Source: Oscheius onirici
Taxonomy: Eukaryota > Nematoda > Chromadorea > Rhabditida > Rhabditidae
Direction of reading: 5' to 3'
NCBI GenBank assembly: GCA_932521025.1
Contig: OW051473.1
Span: 8,184,001 to 8,248,000 of the forward strand
DNA length: 64,000 nucleotides
The notes under the pieces are model-generated. The model was not told where the DNA came from, made no database searches, and worked only from the letters and a program-made list of their open reading frames with translations. This document shows, piece by piece, positions 22,138-34,896 of the stretch. The position numbers and the translations under genes were made by a program. Numbering within the stretch: the stretch's first letter is position 1; every line of letters starts with the position of its first letter.

Positions 22138-24252
22138 TTAGCAGATACCATTTACTAAAAATTGAATGATCACTGCATTAAAACAAATTTACCTGGAAGG
22201 TTCATGGCTGGGTTGAAGGCATAAGATCGATAGAGTCCGTATCCGTATACAGTCACCCTAAAATAGATAAGATCGACGTCCGGTGCCTTTATTGTCTTAC
22301 GCAAAAGTCACTCCAGAAGCCGTAGCCTGCACGCGATGGTTCTTATCGTCCCCAATCTTTAACGGAAAATCATAAAAGTAGTAGTTGCTCTCTCCCATTC
22401 TTAAATTTACTTCTTTTTGTAAGCAAACTGAGAGAACCGTCTGTAAAGGAGACCGTTAGCAGTGTAACCGTCTACTGAAATGGAGCCAATGTTGTCAAGA
22501 GTGGTCACAGCTCTGGCAAAATGAACCATGTTTTGAGCCTCGTCAGTAGAAAGAGCGGTCCTGAAATCCGGAAAAATAAGTTAAAAAGACTGAGTTACGC
22601 AAAGAGAACAGGTCCTCCAGTAAACATGGTAGGACCAGGAATGTGGGTCAAGAAAGGAGCTCCCATATCTTTAGAACTAATTGTTCCAGACTAAATACTT
22701 CCTTTGAAGGCAAATGTAAAGTTCCTTACTCCGACAACATAGATTGCATTGTTAGCTGTAAGGTAGATTCCATTGTAAACTTTCACAACAAGGAAATAGT
22801 TCGAGTTGAGAACGTAGAACGGGTAACCGTCGGCGGATACTGTCGTGTTGTCTTGCTAAAAATGCTTTTTCAGAATGTTTTTAGTTAACCGCACTGTTCC
22901 GTAAATCATAATCTCGCCGACGTCTTCCGGCAAAAATTTGAAGTATGGGTAAGCGGTATCGAAAGAAGAGGTTGGGTAAAGCATGAGAGCCTGAAATCAG
23001 GTGTTTTAACATTTTGGGTTTTTTACTTCATGACTGCAATGAATTTGCGGGACATTGTAGTAGCCATATCCACAGACAGCTCCAGAAATCACAGCAACAG
23101 GTTTGTCGGAAATTATCGAAACTGAAGATGCTGGTCGGACAGTGACAATGTTGTACATCTCTCCTTTGTTTAAGATGGCTGTTCCGAGTAAAAGTCCAGT
23201 GTATTTGACCTATTTTTTAGAATAATCTGCATAAAAAACGTTCTATACCGTAGTGTTGTCTTGGGTAGCAATAATACTGATAATATTGGTCGACTGTGAG
23301 GAGCCTGTGATGCGAGCAGATTCGTCCACCACGGCCATATAGTTCAGTCCCAATTGACAGACCTGAAGAAGAATATTCGTTGTCTAGTGATATTTTACCG
23401 GCAGAACAGCAAACTTGTCTTCTCCACTTCCATCGGTTAGTTGATTAGTGGCAACGAGTTTGATCGGGTTGTCTGACGAGACCCAAATGGCTTTGTTTTC
23501 TGAATCAAAACATATCTGTCCACTTGTTCATAGATACCTTTTTTGTAACTGGCCGTTCCAGATGTGCTTTGAGTGTCCATGTAGTCTACTTGGATTGAAA
23601 CCGGGGTGATGTTGTACTGTAAATATATACTTACAGTAGCCGAATAAGAGCAATTTACAAAACCTTGTGCTTTTTCAATGGATAAAATATTTACTTGGCA
23701 TGATTGAGCAAGTAAGAAGAAAATTCAAGCTTATCTCACTTTCTTTAACAGACAAAGAAATGCTAGAAAGATACACTTTCAACTGTTTTATGACATTTGT
23801 GAATGAATTTCTTTTTGCGAAAAAAAGTGTGCAATTTTTGCGTAGTCTTAACTGGATTAATCCCAATAGCACGTGTTTTCCCTATTTTCTAGTCTTACAT
23901 AGTGAGAAGTGTTTGGCGGAACAGTGACAGTCTGATTGTTGAACCCGGGGAAAACGGAGTAGATAGTGACTGTTGCCATTGTTGAACCGGGATTTGTCAC
24001 GGTCACTAGAAGATTCTCAGTGTAAGACTGGTCGCTTGCACTCAGATGACTGTTGAGGAAGGAGAAGACGAAGAGAGTTCCAACAGCCATAGTCGAATTG
24101 TCGTTGGAGACGGGAACCGACGGCTTCGACATTGCGGTCTTCTTTAAAAGACTATGAGGAGCGCGTGCATCGTCAAAATGCATAGCCTCATATTCGAAAT
24201 CTTTGACGGCTAAAACTCCTGCGAATAGAAAAAGTAGCAGTAACGGCGACAT
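22138..24252 (-). CDS. Secreted protein with IgGFc-binding N-terminal domain, copy A
   Basis: The ATG at 24252 opens a signal peptide (MSPLLLLFLFAGVLAV). Exon 1 (24252-23899) carries TLFVFSFLNSHLSASDQSYT and ENLLVTVTNPG. The next exon starts at 23616 (YNITPVSIQVDYMDTQ), and about ten short exons follow, giving about 500 aa. Landmarks of the IgGFc_binding family are ISGAVCGYGYYNVPQIHCSH then EALMLYPTSSFDT, plus HIPGPTMFTGGPVLF. It ends NLPVNGIC with TAA at 22138. Family members are secreted, mucus- or matrix-associated proteins; the role in worms is uncertain. Intron 1 is 282 nt against about 45 nt in copy B. Confidence 0.85.
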
Positions 24253-24451
24253 TTTCCTGGATCCAGGGAGCGGCGCTGGTAGCACTCCTTATCCTTTCGT
24301 CGTTAAAGTCGTAAACGTGATAAAATGATCGTTAAACAGGCAGTAACACTGAATCCTGCTCTGTGTTCATGGCATTTCGTGTTTTTTTGAAAAAAAAAAT
24401 CTTTCAAAATATACGGGACTTTATGTTTATTCAAGATTCCGTAAAATGGGA

Positions 24452-24457
24452 TTTATT
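24452..24457 (-). terminator. Poly(A) signal of IgGFc copy B
   Basis: AATAAA on the minus strand, 8 nt past the TGA stop at 24465. Confidence 0.55.
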
Positions 24458-24464
24458 GACGATA

Positions 24465-27400
24465 TCAACATGTTCCATTCACTGAAAAAACAATGATAGC
24501 CCTGAAAACGATTATAATACCTGGTAAATCAAGACCAGCGTTATAAGCGTAAGAACGATACGTTCCATAGCCATAAACAGTTACTCTAAAAAAATTGATA
24601 AATAAAAATCTTGACTTACGAGAATTTCACGCCAGAAACTGTCGAGGAAACGGTGTATTGTCCATACGGAACTTGGACATCAACAAAGTAGTAAGTACTG
24701 GCTCCCATTCTAAAAATCAAGAGTTTGGTACTATTAAAACATCGTTTTAAATGTTCAACGCGTAAGATGAATCTGAAATCAAAAACAGCGCTCATAGCTC
24801 AAAACTAGTATACTCCCAAAACTAGTGAACTTTCCAATCGAGTCCAGTGCGGACTTACCAACCTCATACATTCATATCTACATGAGATTTAAGTCCAGCG
24901 AGAAACTAGAAGTATCTAAATGTCACTAGAGATTAATTTGGGACTTGACTGTTGTAACACGAGAAAGGTAGATGAGCCAACAGTCCCAGACTTTACTTCC
25001 AGACACAACTAACACACAAATGTGACAAAGATACTTGTGGAAACGGGCTTAGTTGTGACACGTCTTGACATGTTATCCCGATCCACAACAATCAAAACTA
25101 GTAGTATCTAAATGTCACTAGAGATTTGGGACTTGACATAAAACACATTGCAGTTCTGCAACAGGTCAAAATCACCCAATACATTACCAACAGTTCAGCT
25201 ACTGTTTTTTCAAAACGTCAACGGTACTACTGAATAAGTTTCTTACCTGCGGTACAGAAGACCGTTTGGCTGAACAGTTGTTTCTTTGGCAAAGTTTTGA
25301 ACCATAATGGCACCAATATTGTTAAGATCCGTAACGACACGAACGTAATGAACCATGTTGTCCGTTTCATCTCGAGTGTAGCCAGTTCTAAAAAATGCAC
25401 TTCGTTTGAGAAAAACTTAGGTTATTACGCAAAAGAGACTGGTCCACTGGTGAAGAGGTTAGGAGGAGTGACGTGAGCCAAGAAGGGAGCTCCTTTGTCT
25501 TGAGCGTTCACGTTTCCGAACTAAAAATGAGGTTTGTAGACTGAAAAAAAAGAAAAACCTGAGCCACGTAGAAAGGTTTGTCAGCGGATATGAAGACTCC
25601 AGGATCAACGGAGACGACCAAATAAAGATTAGGATTGAAGAGTCCAATAACTTCTTGATCCACGTTCAAGGTTGTGTTGTCTTGCTAAAACAGATGATTT
25701 ATACAAAAAAAGCTTACGGTGAAGAATATGATGACATCCCCCCTGCTTTCTGGAAGGTACTTGAAAACTGGATATTCTCTACCAAAATCGTCCAGAGGGT
25801 ACAACATGAGAGCCTAAAACTTCACTTTGTAGTCAGCCCTAAGTTTAATGACCTCATGACTGCAATGGATCGGATTATCCTCAAAACCGTAACCGCAAAC
25901 GGCTCCAGTGATTACGGCTACAGGATTGTTTGCAGAAATGACCAAAGAAGAAAGAAGAGCCTTGACAGCTACTGATACCTGCTGACCAGCGTTGATCGTG
26001 ACGACATTTTGAACAACTGGTGTCATATTAACCTAGAATTTAAATAATGAATTTAAATAAGGTGCTTACAGTAGTGTTGTCTTGAGTAGCGATGACAGTG
26101 ATGATGTTGGTTGCTTGGTCAGATCCAGTAGCCGCTGATTCATCAACAACAGCAATGTAACTGGTTCCAAGTTGACAAATCTGTAAATGTGGAATTTGAA
26201 GAGGCTATGATGGAACTCACAGGGAAAACAGCAAAAGCATCTTCACTGCTATCGTCTGAGAGCTGATTAGTTGCCACAAGCTTGACAGGCTGGTTTGATT
26301 TGACCCAGATTGATTTAGTATCTAAGAAAATATTACGGTTTTCTGTTTCTGATAAGTCTTGCTTTCAGCTAAGCAGATACTGAGTTCTGGATAGTCATGT
26401 GGATAGGATGACAGTCTATGACGAAAGCGATCGCAAATTCTATCCCGGGGTTTAGTACACGAAGGCTAGTACCCGAGCATCTCTCGTTAGCCTAACCTGT
26501 CCTGCGGATCTTATAGCCTCAGAAACCTGGATACCACAACCGCTCTCGTCATTAAGACTCATCGACTCTTCCGATGTGATCCGGTCATCAAATGCGCCGA
26601 TAGCCGAATTAATAGTGAACAGCATGCAGATACTGAAGACTTATTATCGAAAAAGGTTTTTGTGAGTCCCAGCCGTAAAAAGTGGCTTATGTGACCATTA
26701 GCAGAATAAAATAGATAAAGTATTCTAAGAATAACAAGCAACTGAAAATGTAACTGAAAATTAATATGTCTCTGTCCTGGGTCAGCATACATTGGAAGTT
26801 AAAAAACAACACTCGCAAACGCAAAGACCGTATAGCACAACAAAAGGCATAATTATAAAAAAACGGATTTTAACTGAGAATAGCGATAGTGTACGTTACA
26901 AAACAGACATTTTTAGCTGATTCGAACACAGTCTAGTGGCTTTCATCTGAGTAAAAGGTGTGGCACCTGTGATGATTAATAGTTGTTTGATCTGGGTATT
27001 GCCACTATCAGATTGATTTATTGGTCCTAGTACCTACTGCGTAGAAAGCCTTCACTCACCTAGAAAAGCAGAGTTGAGGTTGGCATCCATGTAGTCAACT
27101 TGAATGCTGGCCGGGAAGATTTGAACCTGAAACAGACGTTGTAGTCAACAATTTAACGCTAACGTACAACTTGAGAAGTTTTCGGAGGGACAGCAACGTT
27201 TGTTGTGTTGAATCCCGCATATTTGGAAGTGATTGTAACTTGGGCGATGGTGGCAGAAGGATTTGTGATAGTCACAAAAAGATTCTCGGTGTAAGCAGTG
27301 TCTTGGGCGGAAAGATGTGAGTTAAGAAACGAAAAGACAAAATTTGTTCCCATAGCCATGTCAGAATTTGCCGGAGGCGTGACGAACTTTTTTGCTGTCT

Positions 27401-27513
27401 TGGAATCAACTGAATTTTGTTTTTACCGCGAATATGAAAGTAGCTAAACCTTGTCTGATGTTAGCAGCTGCTAAGACCGAAGCAACCAAAGCGGGAAGTA
27501 TAATTACCCTCAT
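24465..27513 (-). CDS. Secreted protein with IgGFc-binding N-terminal domain, copy B
   Basis: A TTTTTTCAG acceptor one base before the ATG at 27513 indicates trans-splicing. The signal peptide is MRVIILPALVASVLAA. The body parallels copy A exon for exon: FVFSFLNSHLSAQDTAYTEN, then QIFPASIQVDYMDANLNSAF, then an ITGAVCGYGFEDNPIHCSHE block. The C-terminus PVNGTC matches VNGIC of copy A. Two introns are much larger than in copy A: about 26330-27057 and about 24715-25248. The second contains a 43-47 bp direct repeat. It is a clear tandem duplicate of copy A, slightly more diverged at the N-terminus. Confidence 0.85.
24903..24949. repeat. Intronic direct repeat, unit 1
   Basis: It begins AAACTAGAAGTATCTAAATG and ends GGGACTTGAC. 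It matches 25095-25137 with one substitution and a 4-nt indel, inside an enlarged intron of IgGFc copy B. Confidence 0.85.
25095..25137. repeat. Intronic direct repeat, unit 2
   Basis: Second copy of the 24903-24949 unit, about 190 bp away. It could be the ends of a small inserted element or a local duplication. Confidence 0.85.
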
Positions 27514-27978
27514 TCTGAAAAAATGTAATGAGACTCTTCTAGCGGCGGAATGAAGAATGACGATAAGTTAATCTCTGCAAATAACGACGTGTTAACAGTG
27601 CCATCAGATAAGGCGGCTTTTCAAAGTGTCGAATGCCCTTTGAATAGTTTTATGGGCTGATTGCAATAGCTTTCCTACCGGTAAAATGTCATCTTTAAGG
27701 TGTGGCAGACGGCCTAATCAAATCACATCAGCAGCTTTTTGTTTCGTAGACAGTCATATTTCATAGGAATGCGCCATAATTTTTTTACATGTGAACAACA
27801 TAGTGATGCATAGACGCCACAAATGATTTCCTCTAACCGATCGTTCTATTCCTTTTTGGTAACTGTCGAAGGCACACATTGTTTCCAGGCGGAATAACAA
27901 GAAAAACTTTCATTGAAACTAGTTCAAAAAATTAAACTTGATACATCCAGAAAAAGTCCGCTTTGATCACAAAGAAGG
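27514..27978. other. Intergenic, upstream of IgGFc copy B
   Basis: No coding structure is seen. It should hold the promoter of copy B and the 3' flank of the small ORF at 27979-28214. Confidence 0.5.
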
Positions 27979-28214
27979 TCACGTATAAGGCCAGAGAGAG
28001 AGAATCATAATCGTCAGCATTGTTTCAACGAGAGCCACGGCAAACATTCGATTTCCTCTGAAATTTAGTTTTGTACCTTAATGAAAGAATCTTACTTGAG
28101 GATTCCGGTTGTAAAGGTCTCCAAACAGGTGTGAATTTGTTGAGCAATAACAGCGACAACATCGGTTTGGACTCCTGATAAAATAACCTTATACCCTTCA
28201 CTGACAATCGCCAT
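27979..28214 (-). CDS. Small hydrophobic protein, possibly a broken membrane-protein fragment
   Basis: Exons 28214-28096 and 28057-27979, with a 38-nt GT-AG intron, give 65 residues starting MAIVSEGYKVILSG. The C-terminal part (MFAVALVETMLTIMILSL) is a membrane helix with a buried Glu. The frame stops soon after a CTCTCTCTCT run. In the neighbouring frame the hydrophobic reading would continue (LALYVTFFVI). The helix with a central acidic residue vaguely recalls proteolipid subunits of rotary ATPases, but I cannot claim homology. It may be a real small gene or a frameshifted relic. Confidence 0.35.
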
Positions 28215-28405
28215 GATCAAGGAGAGGTGAAGTCAGAACTTGATTGTCTGGTTAAATATTACCGTCTTGGTTGTGCCCGAAAGCACCGACGATCGGGGGC
28301 AAGACTCTTAGCGCGGGGTAAATCTAGAGCTCGAAGAGGATTCCAATGTTCGGTTTAAAATTGAAGATTAGTTCAAAAAAAAAAGTTACAAACTGCTCCT
28401 CTCAG

Positions 28406-29243
28406 TGTTGGCTTCTCGATGCTCTTCTAAACGATGTAGCAGGTCTTGTTCGTGTAGATATTTGTCTTATTTGTGGACAAAAATTGGGAAGAGCATGGCA
28501 ATAGAGGATGCGCATTGTGACCCTAAAATTTCAAAATGAGAAGAAAGGGACAAATACGTACAGTGCCCAGCATAGACCGATCGAAATGAGTTGAAGGTGA
28601 AGTTCTAAAAACTCGTGGTTGTCAGTCGTGAGTAAAGTTTACCATCTAGATCTTGTCCATACAACGCTACTATGCAAGGTATGCATTGGAGGAGCAGGAA
28701 CAGGACGTGGTACGGTGCCGAAAAGTAGAAATACACTTTCCTCTAAACTTGGAAACTAACATATATTGCCAATAAACTCACTGCGTTTTCGACGTTTCTT
28801 CTGAATTATTCTCGGGGTCAACCTAAAATTTATTATCAAAGGAAGGACGAAGTGGTCTTGGTTTTTCTTTCTTTTTTGCAAATTTTGAAGGCGTCGAAAA
28901 TAAAATATCTAGAAGTGAAAAAAAATCGTAGCGTTGGTGGTGAGTTGGACCATGTTAGTGAGAAAATTGTAACAAGAGACTACATAAAATCGTTTGAGAA
29001 AATATTGAAAATCTTACGCTGCATGAAGTGGAAATATAGGAAAACATAGTTGCATCCGAAATTGACTTCACGTAGGAAAGCCTGAAAATAAATTTAGAAG
29101 CTGGCGAAGTTAGAAAAAGAGAAAAGTGAAGAAAAGCGGAGCAGAGCCAGGAAAGCAATAAGCATTTGAGGAGAGTTGTGCGTGCTGTTCAAAAGGGCAG
29201 AAATAGAGGACCATATTGCGATTGCCGCGACAGGACTGCTCAT
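28406..29243 (-). pseudogene. Possible multi-pass membrane protein gene or relic
   Basis: Minus-strand pieces with membrane character can be partly joined. These are an ATG at 29243 (MSSPVAAIAIWSSISALL), an exon near 29080-29022 (SYVKSISDATMFSYIS), an exon near 28820-28780 (VDPENNSEETSKTQ), a hydrophobic exon near 28740-28645 (YHVLFLLLQCIPCIVALYG) and LQLISIGLCWAL near 28590. A basic tail (RILYCHALPNF) ends at about 28406. The layout resembles the last helices of a serpentine chemoreceptor. The first join lacks a valid donor, so the gene is either wrongly modelled or decayed. Confidence 0.3.
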
Positions 29244-30265
29244 GTGTAATTTGTTGAAGGGTAACAAGTTCAAAACATTTTTTCTTTATGGGAGGATCTA
29301 CTTAAAATTGTAATCGGGTATCCGCCTTCCTAGGGCTGATTGCATACGGGTTGGATACCGAAACATAAAAGTTCGATTCCGTCCCAAACTTAAGCAGTTA
29401 TTTTGCTAACTTTTTTTTAAAACAACTGTTTTTGCTAAATCCGAATATGCTAAAATATTTTCGATTTTTTCACCACAGGCCCTTTTTTGTCAAAATGCCA
29501 AAATGGTGACTTTGAACTTCCAACGCGGCACCTTTAGACCGTTACTGTCCGCGGTTTGCCAAAAAATTTCAGTTCGTTCAGTGATCCCAATCACAGTGTT
29601 TCCTGCTTCTCCTTCAGCGTAGGCGAATAGAAGGCTCGCTACAGACCGGTTTTATTCGATTTTGCGCAGGCCGCGATTTCTTGCGCTTTCTGTGATACAT
29701 CCTAAGTCGTATTCTCTCCCCTTCTAAGACGAAACTCTCATTCTCGGACCTTTTTCTCTACTGCGACACCTCCGAAGTGCTAGCTTTTCAATTGATTCGA
29801 TTTTCTTAAACCACTGTCTAATACAAACATGAAATTGTCTCCACTTGCGACCCTAGTTTTCAGTTCGAGAGTCGGTTTTTAGTTTCTTTCTGTCACGTAA
29901 CAGGTCCTACCAACATTTTTATGTTCCTACTCAAGCAAAACAACATGTAACAAGTGGTTTCGCTTGCTTGCACTTCCTATCCTCCCCTGTTTGAAGACGG
30001 ACTCGTTTTGACCAATAACAAGCCGTGTGTAACCTTGAAACAATAGCCATAAATGTCGTCTATGCTGTGAGCCTTCGCCATACTTTTCTCGATTCTTGCA
30101 GTTTTGTCTCATTCCTTTCACAGTTACGTGTTATCTCTTGTTTTCTAACTGGTACATTTGGCGCAAGCCGGTTCGCACCTTGGTAGCTTCTTATCGGTTC
30201 ATCTCTGCGGTGTATACGTTTACTTTTCTTGATTAACATCAATCAACAGCAAGCTTATTTTTCAG
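29244..30265. other. Intergenic, upstream of the DB-module gene
   Basis: No supported gene. It includes pyrimidine-rich stretches near 29700-29780 and a TTTTTCAG acceptor touching the ATG at 30266. Confidence 0.5.
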
Positions 30266-31370
30266 ATGCTTCTGTTAATCATCGCAGTGGCCGGCGTCTG
30301 TTTTGCACAAGACCACAATACCCTGGATTTTGACAATCCGACGGTTAGTTTTATATTTCGTTTCTTTTTTTCAAAACTGGAAATTCCGTTTTTCAGCATT
30401 TTTTTACTGGGATTTCAACCTCTTTTAAGAAAACTTAAACAAATGTCGTGAACTGGTGATATTTGGAGAGAAGCGCTGAATGAAATTAGGACCACTAGGT
30501 GCTAAAACGAGGAAACGTTGAGAAACTCGGTGTGTAATTTGGAACTTCGATGGGAAGAACTTGAAAATGTTGTGTTTTTGCTTGCTTTGCCCAGGAACTT
30601 AGTTCCCAAGCAAGAACCAGATTTAGACTCGGTAAAACCCTTCATAATTTCAAATCGGGGGACAATTTTTGCAGCAATATAGCAACGGTAACAGAAACCT
30701 AACCGAAGATAAGGGTATCTTGGTCTTCCCCTGATAAACTATATTCCCAGTTTTTCCTTAAAAAGTGTTGTGAGCCCTTTTCAATTAAAAATGTTGCAGA
30801 ACTGTGGAACAGAAAACACCAAATGGAAGCCGTGCATCGAGAGAAAAGTTGCAGATCAGGTATTATATTTCTCTTTCCCCACAATTTTCTCTCCCTCTAG
30901 GTATTTGGCTCGTGCTGTGAGCGATTTGTGCCTCCAGAGTGCCGTGGCATGTGCATTTACGAGACTAATGCCATCGAGTCGCGTGTAATCGTAAGATAAT
31001 CAAACCCTGACCCCAACAGCAGGTGTTAATTATAGCTCATGCACACAATTCAACCATCCCGCTGTCGTCTGTACAAATATCTGCCGTCCATCGTGCACTG
31101 CGCGGCCCAGACACACGACAACACCGACTGCTGCAGGTCAAACGGAATAGCTCAACTTGGAGAACAATGTCTGGAAATGTGTAAGCCTCAGGTCGGTATC
31201 GAATCCATTTCGTCTTTGTAATTGCAGTTTTTCAGTCTAACCCCCGTCGATTCTGGGGAGTCAAATCCCTGAGGAAGGATCTCGTTGTCTGTTTGGCCAA
31301 ATGGGACCAAATCATGCAGTGCCATCAGTCTGGTCTCCGTGCCAGGAAAGTTCCTCGTCCGACTGTCTAG
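30266..31370 (+). CDS. Secreted DB-module protein
   Basis: Five exons sum to 519 nt (172 aa): 30266-30343, 30800-30859, 30901-30990, 31036-31191 and 31236-31370. A signal peptide (MLLLIIAVAGVCFAQ) is followed by the nematode DB cysteine pattern: NCGTENTKWKPC, FGSCCERFVPPEC, GMCIY, a single C, HCA, DCC, then QCLEMC. The C-terminal extension has VVCLAKWDQIMQC. DB modules occur in secreted nematode matrix proteins; the partner is unknown. The acceptor TTTTTCAG abuts the ATG, as for a trans-spliced mRNA. The final intron uses the second of two nearby AGs (31235). The first intron is long (456 nt). Confidence 0.85.
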
Positions 31371-34300
31371 AAGAGAGATACCATATCAAATGTTAAGGAT
31401 TAAAGAATATCTATCTATTTTAATACCTTGTTGTGTTTGCCCTTTAATAGCCACAATCCGATTGACTCTCTGGTTCTGGCGCGATCACACACATACAATT
31501 CTCTATTTCAAAGCAATACGTTTATTTTCAGCGGTCACATATATGGGGAAAGACTCTGTTTACAGCTCTTAACATGTGTCTCCGCATATCCGAGCTTAAA
31601 ATAGTATTAGCACATTTTTCATTTTGCCGCCGCCGTGACTGCAAGCTATTAACTCCTATTCAATAGTAAAGGCAGCGATGAAAAAGGCTTGACGTTTTTA
31701 TTGCTTCGTCAGAGTCGTGGCGACGACAAAGCTTTGACCTCTTCCCCGCGTTTTTGAGACTGCTTCGGCCAATTGAGTTTCAAGCAAACAACTTTGGGGC
31801 TAACTTTTTTTCCCCGACTTTGATGAGTTTCTTGCTCCAGCTATTCATAGCCTGAAAGGTCCCAATTGGCTACTGTTTCAAACCCCCCTTCCAGAAAGTA
31901 CTACATCGACCAGTTGTGTTCATCGTTTCCTCGTCGCCGCAAAGCATGAACCGATTATGTTGTGAGACCAAACGTGCACTCATTCCCATATTATCTACTC
32001 TACCTCTTTCAACACTTACTCTTTTTTCTTTGGCAGGTCTAGACGTTAATTGATTCCCGCCTCCTGAAATATATGTCTGTACATCGGGAACGGAAATTAT
32101 AAGGAGATTACTTCCTTTCTCTATTTATTCTCTTTTTGAACTGGCAGGCTTCTCCCTTTCAACTAATCTTATGGGTATACTAAGTCCTGAACTTGTTTTC
32201 AGTCTCTCTTGCCAAAAAAACTTGTATGGCCTTTTTCGTTGCTAAGTGCAGCCGTGGCGCATGGTCGTTCATTTGCCTAGACGTTTTTCGATGCACCACG
32301 CGTTTCGCAAAAGCATCGGACAGTGCTCGTGGGAACCTCGCGCTTTTCGCTAACATCCTGTTTTCGAGAAAGGATATTCGAATAAGGCTCCAGGAACCAT
32401 TTCTTGTAGCTGTTTACGTTCACTAGTTTTCCGAAAATCGTATCACATTAACTTGTTTTGAAGGATTTATAGTTCCTCCATGGGTTTTGCAAAAACTCCT
32501 AGACTTAGTGTTAACCCCCTCAATGACGAATGCGTCGCGGTTACTGCAACATTCCCGAAACGGGCAGAGACAAAGTACAATAGTTGTGGTGTTCACTTCT
32601 CTCTTTCCCGCCAAGCTGCGAGTTTCAATTCACACAAACCAGTCGTCACACTGCTCCTCATGTTCCTGCACCTGAAAAGAGTTTGACGTAGTATGGGCGG
32701 CATGGGCTTTATGTGTCAAGTAGGACACCGACGAAGCTCACTTTTTGGCTCAGTCTCTCTATTTGAACAATGGCACAGCCGCGTCACGGGCCCTTGGTAA
32801 TACAAGCTCTCTTCTAAATTCTTGCGTTGAAGTGTCAGTTCTCTTGCAAATTTTTATACCTTGACTTTGCCGCGCTTGAAATAACTGCTGACTACTACCT
32901 TACCAGTATTTACGAGTACTCATTTTTCTCTGAGATATAGGCTTTTCATGGAAGGGGGAATTAGTGGTCTTTGCAGCAATTCCTGGATCACCAGGGTAAC
33001 AAATACTGACTCAATCGCGAGCGGACAACACGGTTGTTTTTCGCAACATTGCCACAATATTTGCTTCGAAAGAGCATAAATTTTCGAACGTCCTTCGGGC
33101 TGTATTAAGCTGCGCACAAAAAAAGAACTTTAACAAAGCCGTGGCTTATAAATGCTAGACGGCCAGATGTTCCGCCTCAGCTGTTGTGTGCTTTCGTCAT
33201 TGCGACCTTTATTGATCATCGCCTCCAGACTTTACGCGAATTTTCGTAGTGCAATCGTCCAACCTTCTTCCATTGCATCATTTTTTGGTCTTTTTGCTTT
33301 GAATATTCAAGTTTCTCTTTATAACTTTCATATTTTAAGTAAACCATCTTTAATTGGGTCCGTTTGATGCAAGTTTCACAGTTGTCATTGGCCCCGTCTA
33401 GACATAGCATTGCGTCAAAAAGTTGCATTTTCTAGCGCTTTTCTTTTCGATTTTTATTTTTAAAAAAGCGTTTTTTATCAGTTCGGTGCTTTAGTAGCAA
33501 AAACTCACTTGTTCAAATTTCATTCATGCCTGTCTTTCTAGTTTTTCATGAAAACTCAACCTCTTTCTTATCTCTGTTTGTGAAAATTGCTTCATATGAC
33601 ATCATGTTTTGCAAATTTGCAAAGGAATTTCACAAGAGCAGGTTAGAAATACTTTCAGGCTCACTTCTTTATTTTAGTTTCAGGCCAAATTTCTCCCACT
33701 TATTAAAACCTATAGAGAATCTATCCAATTTCACGTTTCTATTCAAAGTGAAATGTTTTTCTAACGAACGTTGCCATGATTTTTCAATTTTCCGCAATTT
33801 TTTAAGAACATTCCGAGATGGGCGATCGTATAGTTGCAAAATTTGATCGCAAATCACAAAAAATTCTTTGTAGTGCTGACTATGCATTGTGTTTGGTAAC
33901 ATCTGTAGCTACTTGCTGCTGCTTCATGACTTTTCTTGACTCGCTCGAAGCTGTACCACTATTAATACTCAAAGGCTGAATTATTTCCATGTTGACCAAC
34001 TTGCACACACGAATTGACCCCACATCGCTCGTGCTAGTAATCACGGCAACGGGTTGTGGCGCACGGGGCCTGCATACATAAGCCTGGCCAAATTTGCTCC
34101 CTCTCTGCTAATTCCGTGACTTCCCTGACTGAAAGATGACTATGTTAGCGTGTTGTTCGAGAAGACCTTCGACCTATACTAGAGAGCACACGGCTGTCTT
34201 GCCGCCTCCAAGCCGAACTGCCTGATTTTTTGCCAGCACATGTGACAGCAGCCGTGGGCTTGAATACTTTAAAGACTTCCTCAATTCCTTCAACAGCTCT

Positions 34301-34896
34301 CTTCCAAATGCCCTCAGCTTATTTTTACTCTTGTTCCCATGAACAGTTAAACTTTCAGGTTAGAATAGATAGAGCACACTGTCTAAGATTGTTATGGTGA
34401 GCCGATTGTGCCTAAACATTTCCCTGTACTGGATGAAGGAAGACGGTGAGTTTTATTTTTATATAGGAAGCAAAGCTTGATTATTGGGTTCGTCCCGTAA
34501 CAGACAAATGCAATGTCCCAAACAAGCCATTGGGTGAATTTTACCTGATGCTCTTTCGTTTTTTCCGGTATTTAAACTTTGTTCACGTTCAATTTGACTC
34601 TCTTGAGTAGAAATGGCGTCATCTTTAACAACTGGTTTAAAGCCATATGTACATTTTTTGAAGTATGTTTCTGCACTAGAAAGCTTAGCTTTTACCTATC
34701 TAAGTTCGCTTTTAACTACAAGCAGACTATAATGAAATGAAACAGTTTCCAGGAGGTATTTTCTATTTTTTGCCCCTGATTATCCATTAATTTTTCGTGT
34801 GTTTACGGCTATCTAAATAGCGTCAATCCTTCGATACAGTGTATTCTAATGTAACGTTTTCAGAATCGCAACCTAGGTCTACATTCTGTGTGAACA
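31371..34896. other. Long intergenic region upstream of the transporter gene
   Basis: About 3.5 kb without a gene I can support. A possible non-coding first exon for the transporter lies near 34390-34448 and ends at a GTGAGT donor. A TTTTCAG acceptor at about 34862 lies upstream of the transporter ATG. The remainder is AT-rich with scattered short open frames. Confidence 0.45.

Noticed and set aside
30675..30713. Candidate extra exon in the DB-module gene
   Set aside because: It fits phase 0 on entry but leaves phase 1, which breaks the following cysteine-rich exon.
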